Part shown: positions 7,941-13,706 of the stretch, piece after piece
How positions within the stretch are numbered: position 1 is the stretch's first letter
Layout of the letters: every line of letters begins with the position of its first letter
Assembly (NCBI GenBank): GCA_039935415.1
Contig: JBDTKH010000055.1
Span: 1 to 17,545 of the forward strand
DNA length: 17,545 nt
Reading direction: 5' to 3'
Source: Palsa-870 sp039935415
Lineage (GTDB): Bacteria; Chloroflexota; Dormibacteria; Dormibacterales; Dormibacteraceae
The notes under the pieces: model-generated
Seen by the model: only the letters and a program-made list of their open reading frames with translations
Databases searched by the model: none
Told to the model about the DNA's origin: nothing
Position numbers and translations under genes: made by a program

Positions 7941-9431
7941 ATGGTCAAACTTATAGGCGCCTTGCGACTTCCGCGAACCACGCCAATCCTGTGGGCGGGG
8001 TTGGTCGGAATCACTGTCGTGATCGCGCACCTGCCTTCTTTCCTGCACCGTTTGATGGACGGGGACGAGGCCATCTACGGCTCGATCGCGGCCCTGATGA
8101 ACCTGGGCGGCCCGCTCTACGGCGCGGGCGGTGTCGACAACAAGCCGCCGGGAATCTTCTGGGTCTACGCGGCCACCTTCCGGGTGGCCGGCACCTACCA
8201 GATGACCGCCATCCACGCACTCGGTGTGATCGTGATCCTGGCAACCTGTGCACTCATCTTCGTCATCGGCAGCGACCTCGCCGGCGCTCGCGTGGGGGTG
8301 ATCGCGGCGCTCTTCTACGGGGTCCTCACGGCGGCGGGCAACCCGCGGTTGCTGGCGACCAACACCGAGCTCTTCATGATGCTGCCGCTCGTGGCCTCCG
8401 CACTCCTGATGCTGAGGCGGCACTGGCTGTGGTCAGGATTGCTCCTGGTCGCGGCCGGCGCGTTCAGGCAGGTCGCCGCCGTCAACGTGCTCCTGGCCGT
8501 CGCTGCGATTTACTGGCTCGAACCGCCGGCTAGCCGCCCGCGCGCGGCCACGTCGTTCGCGGGCGGCATCGTCGCGGGGCTGGTCGGCGGCGCCCTGCTG
8601 CTGCTGGTCACCGGGTCGCTCGCCGGGTTCTGGCGCTGGACCGTGGAGAGCCTCTACGGCTACGCGTCGACCAACTGGATTCCAAGCCTGGTCTGGCTGC
8701 GCGCCCGGGACAGCATCTTGCCTTTCCTGGTGGACATGTCGGTCCTGTGGATCGCCGCGATCGCGCTGGCCGTGCGATGGCGGCACCTGACCCAACCCGA
8801 GAAGCTGGTGGTGGTCTGGCTCGCCGTCGCCATGGCCGGATCGATTGCGGGAGGCCACCTGTCGTGGCACTACTTCATCCAGGTGATGGGCCCGCTGGCC
8901 CTGGCTGCAGCGCTGTTCTTCGAACGCGTGCCATTGCGGCGTGCCGTCGCGGTCGCCGCTGCGGTCGGCATCGCCCTTCCCGCGCTGGCGTGGTGGACCT
9001 ACGACCTCGGCGCGGACCCGCTGACCTATGACTTCGCCGCGCCTCCGCAGCACGAGCTGGTCGCCGCGTATATCCACGACCACACGTCCCCCAACGATCG
9101 GGTGTTCGTGTGGGGTGACTGGCCCGCGCTTTACGTCGAGTCGGACCGGCTCATGGCGAGCCGCTTCCCCGGTTTCCTGCGCGGCTTCGCGCGCGGCTCG
9201 GGATTCGCGCCCAACAACTGGGACACGACCACGGATGTGTGGCCGCTGCTTCAGTCAGACCTCGACGTGCACCCTCCGGCGCTCATCGTCGACACGGCTG
9301 CCGCAGGATGGAGCGACTTCTCGACGTATCCCATGAGCAACTACCCGGTTCTCGCCGAACTGGTCGCGAGCCGGTATCACCTCGTGGCCACGGTCGACGG
9401 AGTCGAGATGTACGCCCGGAACGGGACCTAG
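7941..9431 (+). CDS. GT39/ArnT-like membrane glycosyltransferase
   Basis: The 496-residue protein has an N-terminal block of about ten transmembrane helices and a soluble C-terminal domain of about 140 residues. Seen: MDGDEAIYGSIAAL (39-52) after the first helix, holding the acidic D40/D42-E43 motif of PMT/ArnT-type GT-C enzymes, then GGPLYGAGGVDNKPPG (56-71), the typical first-loop signature with K68-P-P. The C-terminal part (from about 355) contains VFVWGDWPALY and ends without a helix, as in many bacterial GT39-like proteins. These enzymes use polyprenyl-phosphate sugars to modify lipids or proteins outside the cell. The start is uncertain. ATG 7941 follows AGGTGG by two bases, while ATG 7920 would sit only 3 bp from the divergent gene without a ribosome site. 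It converges on the DsbA-like gene with a 10-bp gap. Confidence 0.78.
   Translation: MVKLIGALRLPRTTPILWAGLVGITVVIAHLPSFLHRLMDGDEAIYGSIAALMNLGGPLYGAGGVDNKPPGIFWVYAATFRVAGTYQMTAIHALGVIVILATCALIFVIGSDLAGARVGVIAALFYGVLTAAGNPRLLATNTELFMMLPLVASALLMLRRHWLWSGLLLVAAGAFRQVAAVNVLLAVAAIYWLEPPASRPRAATSFAGGIVAGLVGGALLLLVTGSLAGFWRWTVESLYGYASTNWIPSLVWLRARDSILPFLVDMSVLWIAAIALAVRWRHLTQPEKLVVVWLAVAMAGSIAGGHLSWHYFIQVMGPLALAAALFFERVPLRRAVAVAAAVGIALPALAWWTYDLGADPLTYDFAAPPQHELVAAYIHDHTSPNDRVFVWGDWPALYVESDRLMASRFPGFLRGFARGSGFAPNNWDTTTDVWPLLQSDLDVHPPALIVDTAAAGWSDFSTYPMSNYPVLAELVASRYHLVATVDGVEMYARNGT
7950..7955 (-). promoter_or_regulatory. Candidate -10 box for the GT87-adnA-adnB operon
   Basis: TATAAG on the minus strand (7955 to 7950) lies 33 bp before the GTG start and would give a leader of roughly 25-30 nt that includes the AGGG ribosome site. 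No good -35 hexamer is visible at 17-18 bp spacing (GTTCGC or GGTTCG). It lies inside the first codons of the divergent glycosyltransferase gene. Confidence 0.35.
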
Positions 9432-9435
9432 ACGG

Positions 9436-9450
9436 CCGGACTCAGTCCGG
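9436..9450. terminator. Hairpin at convergent gene ends
   Basis: CCGGAC (9436-9441) and GTCCGG (9445-9450) form a perfect 6-bp stem with a 3-nt loop. The loop TCA is exactly the stop codon of the minus-strand DsbA-like gene, and the plus-strand glycosyltransferase stops at 9431. No U-tract follows on either strand. A bidirectional terminator role is inferred from position only. Confidence 0.35.
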
Positions 9451-10062
9451 AGACGGCTTGGTCGGCCGCTTGATCTCGAGGATTCGCGGCTCGTCAGCAG
9501 CGATTGCACGCAGCCTGTCGAACACTCGAATCGCGTCAGTGCCCTCGGGCGCCTCGGAGAGGCAGACGTAAGCCGAAGCCCCGTCGGGAAAGACGAAAGT
9601 CGGCGTTCCGAAAACGCCGAGCTTGCTCACCGCGTGCTGGTGATCCCGCGCCAGTGCGAGAAGGATGTCGGGATCCGCCACGTCTTGCCGAAACCGCTCC
9701 AGATCGAGCCCGGCCTCGATGGCGACCTGTTCGACTACGGCAACCTCGTCGATATCCAGCCGGTCGCGATGGCGCGCCTGCAGCAAGGGGAGATGCATGA
9801 CCTCGAAGCGGCCTTGGCGGCGAGCGGCCTCCGCAGCCTTGAAAGCGAGCCGCCCTCTCACTCTTTCGTCCGCGGCCGCGGTCCAGACGGCCCATCCGTC
9901 ATCCTTGGCGTTCACCTGGGAGAGGGAGAAATAGCGCCAACCGATGTTCAGCTTGTGTCCGCCCGATCGACCTACGTTGTCAAGGAGCACGGATGCCCGG
10001 TACACGAATGGGCAGAGGTAGTCGAAGAAGACCTCGAGCTCGATGACGTCTGAACCAGCCAC
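9442..10062 (-). CDS. DsbA/FrnE-like thioredoxin-fold protein (HCCA isomerase type)
   Basis: About 206 residues from a GTG at 10062. Seen: the opening strand IELEVFFDYLCPFVYRAS with C-P-F-V (17-20) where oxidoreductases have C-x-x-C, a helical insertion (55-145), and the cis-proline loop GVFGTPTFVF (149-158). This is the layout of DsbA-like FrnE and 2-hydroxychromene-2-carboxylate isomerase proteins. The second active-site cysteine is absent (V20), so a dithiol oxidase role is unlikely; isomerase-like, glutathione/thiol-binding or chaperone roles are alternatives. No signal peptide is visible, so it is probably cytoplasmic. The start is doubtful: no ribosome site is clear, a GTG at 10092 is also possible, and the 5' end overlaps the divergent protease gene by about 20 bp. 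Confidence 0.72.
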   Translation of the reverse strand: MAGSDVIELEVFFDYLCPFVYRASVLLDNVGRSGGHKLNIGWRYFSLSQVNAKDDGWAVWTAAADERVRGRLAFKAAEAARRQGRFEVMHLPLLQARHRDRLDIDEVAVVEQVAIEAGLDLERFRQDVADPDILLALARDHQHAVSKLGVFGTPTFVFPDGASAYVCLSEAPEGTDAIRVFDRLRAIAADEPRILEIKRPTKPSPD

Positions 10063-10675
10063 CCTGAAGACTTCAACGCGTGTTGTCCTCACCGATATTC
10101 CCGACAGCTGGGCCTGGATCCGCCCCGACCTCCTGGTTCGAATCGCGCCTTTCACCGCCGCCTTCGGCCTCGCCTACTGGCTTTTGTCGCGTCCGGCCTG
10201 GCTCGGGTTGAGCCTGGGGCGGCCTGGCGCCCAGCTGCTGTTCGCCGCGATCGTGACGCCCGTGATCTTCGTCGCCGCCGTTGCGGCGCAGCTCGTGCTG
10301 GCGCGTCGCCGGGGCGCGTTGAGCGTGCCGGCCGGCCCGCGCGACGCATGGTTCCAGGCCAGCTTCTACGTGCTCAACGGCCCGGCCGAGGAGGCCTTCT
10401 TTCGCGGCCTGATGCAGGGCGGGCTCTCCGTGGTGTGGGGCCCGGTTGCCGGTTTCGCGGTCGCGACGTCAGCCTACGTGCTGTATCACCGGTTGGGGCG
10501 ATGGGACTGGCCCGACACGCTGGCCACGGCGCTCGTGGGGGTGCCGCTGGGGCTCGCGTTCTGGCTGCTGCCGGGTCCGTCGTCGCTGCTCGGCGTCTCG
10601 ATCGCCCACGTCGCGGCGACCTGCGGCTTCCTCGGGCCGGGCCCCTACCTCCTGAAGAGGCTGAAGCTCCTCTAG
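10043..10675 (+). CDS. CPBP (Abi) family intramembrane metalloprotease
   Basis: The 210-residue membrane protein has about five or six helices. Seen: EEAFFRG (116-122), the E-E-x-x-x-R motif 1 of CPBP proteases; YVLYHRLG with H149 for motif 2; and SIAHVAATCGF with H189 as the last metal ligand. Family members cleave membrane-bound substrates (CAAX processing in eukaryotes); bacterial ones act in bacteriocin self-immunity or sigma-factor control, but most have no known substrate. The basic tail LLKRLKLL is probably cytoplasmic. ATG 10043 lacks a clear Shine-Dalgarno sequence and overlaps the divergent DsbA-like gene head to head, so one of the two starts is probably wrong. Downstream lies a structured 174-bp gap before the convergent ABC exporter. 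Confidence 0.8.
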   Translation: MTSEPATLKTSTRVVLTDIPDSWAWIRPDLLVRIAPFTAAFGLAYWLLSRPAWLGLSLGRPGAQLLFAAIVTPVIFVAAVAAQLVLARRRGALSVPAGPRDAWFQASFYVLNGPAEEAFFRGLMQGGLSVVWGPVAGFAVATSAYVLYHRLGRWDWPDTLATALVGVPLGLAFWLLPGPSSLLGVSIAHVAATCGFLGPGPYLLKRLKLL

Positions 10676-10686
10676 TCGTCGATTCC

Positions 10687-10736
10687 AGGTGGAGCCGAAG
10701 GCCGGATTTACTCCGGCCGTCTCCAGCTCGCCACCT
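10687..10736 (+). terminator. Nested hairpin after the CPBP gene
   Basis: GGCCGGA (10700-10706) and TCCGGCC (10712-10718) form a perfect 7-bp stem with loop TTTAC. This is enclosed by AGGTGG (10687-10692) pairing with CCACCT (10731-10736), while GGAG (10691-10694) can alternatively pair with CTCC (10721-10724). It starts 11 bp after the protease stop. No U-tract follows. It is probably a 3'-end structure or factor-assisted terminator. Confidence 0.45.
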
Positions 10737-10810
10737 ACCAGACGCCACCCAACATGGCCGAGGCATTCAAGTCGGTCCCATCCTGGTCGCCGCTTGCGCG
10801 CAGACGAGGG

Positions 10811-10848
10811 GGTCCCGCGGGGGAGGACATCTGTCCTTCCCCGCGACC
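10811..10848 (-). terminator. Long GC hairpin directly after the ABC operon
   Basis: GCGGGGGAGGAC (10817-10828) pairs with GTCCTTCCCCGC (10833-10844) around loop ATCT, with one G-T wobble. C10816-G10845 extends it, and after a 2-nt bulge GGT/ACC (10811-10813 with 10846-10848) adds three more pairs. It begins 1 nt past the permease stop on the minus strand. There is no U-run, so it may be a Rho-assisted or stabilising 3' structure. The words GGGGTCCC and GCGGGG-AGG recur in the element at 16159-16206, hinting at a degenerate repeat family. Confidence 0.5.
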
Positions 10849-10849
10849 G

Positions 10850-11728
10850 TTAGACCTGGCGGCGACGGACGGAGTAGTAGACCATCGCGGCAAAGAAAAG
10901 TACGACGAACGCCCACCACACGACATCTCCGATACCCGACGCTGCGGGAAGGTTGGACGCACCTGCCCGAGGGCCACCGCTGGAGATCTCGATCTGCGCC
11001 TGCGCCAGGTCGTGAAGAGCGCTGCTCGTGAGGTTGTGCGGCACTAGCCAGTACCCAACGTTGATCGCGAAGCGCGCGAACTCGTTGCCGATCGCGCCCT
11101 GGTCGGCCAGCGTGTGGAGGAACACGAGCACCCCCGCCACGACGTTGTAATAGATGAACGCGACGACCGCGGCGATGATGTTGTTCATCCAGGTGCTGAG
11201 CGCCAGCACGATCAGCATCAGGACCACGGTGTTGGCGATCGTGGCGAGGATCTCCACCCACAGCGCGTTCTCCAGGCCGCCGCCAAACAGGTACATGACC
11301 AGCCTCGCTTCGAGCGCTAGCACGCCGACGATGGCGACCAGGCCAACCACGGCGGCAAGGAGCTTGCCGATGGTGAAGGCAACCCTGGATACCGGCTTGG
11401 AAAAGATGCTCACCGCCGCGCCCGACTCGAGGTCGTGGTAGATCGCCGTCATGCCGAGGCCGAAGGCGATCAGGATCCCGAAGATCGAGAGCACGCTGAG
11501 GATCTGGCTGACGAACAGGAACTCGACAAGACGGTTGGTCTGCTCCGGGGTGAGGTTGGGAGCTGAAGGCCCGCTCGTCGTCCCCGAGACGATCGCCGAG
11601 TAAAAGATCTTCAACCCGATCCCCAGCAGCGCGATCAGGATCGCGCCGATGATGAAAAAGACGAGCAGGATGCGGCGCCGCGTGAGCTCGAGGAGCGTGT
11701 AGCGCGCGACGGCGAGCGTGCCGTTCAT
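10850..11728 (-). CDS. ABC-2 type exporter permease
   Basis: The 292-residue protein has six predicted hydrophobic helices: a first helix ILLVFFIIGAILIALLGIG, a large external loop (about 45-68), then helices near 70-95, 115-145, 155-180 and 185-210, and a last one VVWWAFVVLFFAAMVYYS just before a basic RRRQV end. The segment YHDLESGAAVSIFSKPVSR after the second helix is characteristic of NatB/ABC2 permeases of the ABC-2 family. It would form the membrane channel for the ATPase encoded upstream. The start ATG (11728) overlaps the ATPase stop as ATGA. A longer frame to 11896 only shadows the ATPase gene. The exported substrate is unknown; no biosynthetic gene is adjacent. Confidence 0.8.
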   Translation of the reverse strand: MNGTLAVARYTLLELTRRRILLVFFIIGAILIALLGIGLKIFYSAIVSGTTSGPSAPNLTPEQTNRLVEFLFVSQILSVLSIFGILIAFGLGMTAIYHDLESGAAVSIFSKPVSRVAFTIGKLLAAVVGLVAIVGVLALEARLVMYLFGGGLENALWVEILATIANTVVLMLIVLALSTWMNNIIAAVVAFIYYNVVAGVLVFLHTLADQGAIGNEFARFAINVGYWLVPHNLTSSALHDLAQAQIEISSGGPRAGASNLPAASGIGDVVWWAFVVLFFAAMVYYSVRRRQV

Positions 11729-12495
11729 CCCTTTTCCTTGTCGCTGATGAACGAGGGCAGCTGGTCTCGCGGCGGCGCCGAGGCCTCGACCAGCTCGACA
11801 AAGACGTCCTCGAGGCTGCGGCCCTGTGGCACGACCTCGGCCATCGTGCCCTCTTTCAGGACGCGGCCCTTCGCCATGATCGCGACCGTGTCGCATACCA
11901 GCTCGACCTCGCTGAGCAGGTGGCTGTTAAGAAGGATCGCGACGCCGCTCTCCTTCAACCGGTCGATCAAGGCGCGCACGTCGCGCCGCCCGAGCGGATC
12001 GAGGTCGGCGGTCGGCTCGTCGAGGATGAGCAGCTTCGGACGGCCGAGGATCGCCTGCGCGATGCCGAGGCGCTGCTTCATGCCTTTCGAGAACTGGCGG
12101 ATCTGGCGTCGCTCCTTGTCGAGCCCCGCGAACTCGAGTGTCTCGGGAATCCTTCGGCTGCGCTCCGTCTCATCCAGGCCCAGCAGGCTCGCGAAGTAAT
12201 CAAGCACCTCGCGCGCGCGCAGGAACTTCGGGAAGTCGGGGTCCTCAGGCGAAAAGCCGAGGTCGCGGCGCGCCCCGGGGTTGCCGGGCTCGGTACCGAA
12301 CAGCAGAACCTTGCCGGAGTCGGGTCGCAAAAGGCCCGCGATCATCTTGACGACAGTCGTCTTGCCCGCACCGTTTGGCCCCAGCAAACCGAACGCGTGA
12401 CCGCCCTCGAGCTCGAAGGTCACGCCGTCGACGGCCCACGGGTCGCGACGGCGATAGCGCTTGCGAACCGCGTCGACCGTCACCACCGCAGCCAT
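11725..12495 (-). CDS. ABC-2 exporter ATPase subunit
   Basis: The 256-residue ABC ATPase powers the membrane partner encoded next. Seen: Walker A GPNGAGKT (39-46), Q-loop region LGFSPEDPDF with glutamate in place of glutamine (common in ABC-2 drug and Na+ exporters), signature QFSKGMKQRLG (134-144), Walker B LLILDEPTADLDP (155-167), and H-loop histidine 192 in LLNSHLLSEV. The C-terminal SLEDVFVELVEA (228-239) is typical of the CcmA/NatA group. Upstream sequence CGGCTGATAA just before the ATG contains no Shine-Dalgarno sequence, so translation may be leaderless or nearly so. It is divergent from the MFS gene with a 25-bp gap. Confidence 0.88.
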   Translation of the reverse strand: MAAVVTVDAVRKRYRRRDPWAVDGVTFELEGGHAFGLLGPNGAGKTTVVKMIAGLLRPDSGKVLLFGTEPGNPGARRDLGFSPEDPDFPKFLRAREVLDYFASLLGLDETERSRRIPETLEFAGLDKERRQIRQFSKGMKQRLGIAQAILGRPKLLILDEPTADLDPLGRRDVRALIDRLKESGVAILLNSHLLSEVELVCDTVAIMAKGRVLKEGTMAEVVPQGRSLEDVFVELVEASAPPRDQLPSFISDKEKG

Positions 12496-12520
12496 TTATC
12501 AGCCGAATATACAGGCGCAG
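12496..12520. promoter_or_regulatory. Shared AT-rich core of two divergent promoters
   Basis: The 25-bp gap between the divergent ATPase and MFS genes has a short AT-rich core in otherwise GC-rich DNA. On the minus strand TATATT (12511 to 12506) lies 10 nt from the ATPase ATG, implying a leader of only about 3-4 nt. On the plus strand TATACA (12508-12513) lies 7 nt from the MFS ATG, implying transcription starting at or beside the A of ATG. Neither has a convincing -35. Leaderless -10-only promoters of this layout are common in Actinobacteria and relatives. Confidence 0.4.
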
Positions 12521-13696
12521 ATGGTTGAGCTCGACTCGCAGCAGCGACGGACATTGGGCTGGGCGGGCCTCGCAGTCGTGCTGGTCGCCCTCGGCAGCTC
12601 CGCACTGATCCTCGGGCTGCCGGCGATCGCGACCGACTTCAACGCGAGCGTCCCCGCGCTCGCGAACCTGGGTTCGGTGCTCGCACTTGGCGCGATCGGC
12701 GCGCTGCCGCTGTCCTCGCTGGCCGACCACTTCGGCCGCCGCCGCTTGATCGCGGTCGGAGTGGCCGGCTTCTCCATTGCCAACCTCGCCTCGGCCCTCG
12801 CGCCATCTCTTCTCGCCCTGGCATCGCTGCGCGTGGTCGCGGTCTGCTTCGAGACCCTGGTCGCGAGCGTGGCCACCGCGCTGATCGTCGAGGAGGCGCC
12901 CCCCGACCATCGCGGCCAGGCGGTGAGCCTGCTCGCGATCCTGAGTGGAGCCGGCGTGCTGGTCGCGATCATCGCGTATCCGATCGTGGCGCCCCACTGG
13001 CGCTGGCTCTTCGCCGGCAGCGGCATCGGAATAGTCGCCGCGCCGTTGATCTGGCGGAACCTGCCGGAGGGCCGGGCGTGGCAGCACGTCAGCGTCACCG
13101 GGTCGACGTTCAGACTTCTACTTTCGGCGCCATGGCGGCGCCGCGTCGCCATCCTTGCCGCCACCACGGTGCTGGTCTCCCTGCTCCTCGAGCCGGCAGG
13201 CCTCCTGTACACCTTCTTCGCGAGCAAGGTGCTGCACCTGTCGGCGGCCGCGATCAGCATCCTCATCTTCGCCTCGGGAACGGTCGCCCTGGTCTCGTAC
13301 CTGGCCGGGGGCTACCTGACGGACCGTTTTGGCCGGCGCCTGCCCGGCGTGGTCTTGACAGCGGCATACACGGCCTTCGCCGGGCTGGAATTCGTCACGG
13401 GGATGATTGGGTTTGTCGCCGGCAACCTTTTGTGGAGCGCGCTGTCGAGCGCGGCGACGCCTGTGCTGGGCGCCTGGTCGGGCGAGCTGTATCCCACGCG
13501 GGCCAGGGCGACCGCCGAATCGGTCGGGGCGGTCGCCGGCGCGGCCGGCGGCATCGCGGGCCTGCAGCTGGTTGGCTTCCTCTCTCAGGGCGTGGGCCTT
13601 GGGCGAGCCCTCGCCCTGGTCGGAGTGGCGGCGCTGTGCGGCGCGTTTCTCCTCTTCCTGCTGCCGGAGACCAGTCAGGCGCCTTTGCCTGAATAG
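12521..13696 (+). CDS. MFS transporter (sugar/metabolite:H+ symporter type)
   Basis: The 391-residue inner-membrane carrier has about 12 helices. Seen: motif A ADHFGRRRL (68-76) between helices 2 and 3 and its repeat TDRFGRR (267-273) between helices 8 and 9, plus GELYPTRARATAES (321-334) and C-terminal PETS (382-385), which recall the sugar porter and metabolite:H+ symporter groups. ATG 12521 is chosen because it follows the AT-rich promoter core; an upstream in-frame ATG (12461) would overlap the divergent ATPase gene. It ends 10 bp before the demethylase gene, so it is probably the operon's uptake system for the methylated amine or a related organic ion. Efflux cannot be excluded. Confidence 0.82.
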   Translation: MVELDSQQRRTLGWAGLAVVLVALGSSALILGLPAIATDFNASVPALANLGSVLALGAIGALPLSSLADHFGRRRLIAVGVAGFSIANLASALAPSLLALASLRVVAVCFETLVASVATALIVEEAPPDHRGQAVSLLAILSGAGVLVAIIAYPIVAPHWRWLFAGSGIGIVAAPLIWRNLPEGRAWQHVSVTGSTFRLLLSAPWRRRVAILAATTVLVSLLLEPAGLLYTFFASKVLHLSAAAISILIFASGTVALVSYLAGGYLTDRFGRRLPGVVLTAAYTAFAGLEFVTGMIGFVAGNLLWSALSSAATPVLGAWSGELYPTRARATAESVGAVAGAAGGIAGLQLVGFLSQGVGLGRALALVGVAALCGAFLLFLLPETSQAPLPE

Positions 13697-13706
13697 AGTT
13701 AGAGGA

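Noticed and set aside
11729..11896. N-terminal extension of the ABC permease
   Set aside because: The extension is Arg/Gly-rich shadow translation of the ATPase 3' end. ATGA overlap with ATG 11728 fits normal coupling.
12461..12520. Earlier ATG start for the MFS gene
   Set aside because: It would overlap the divergent ATPase gene by 35 bp, and the first 20 residues are not hydrophobic or conserved-looking.
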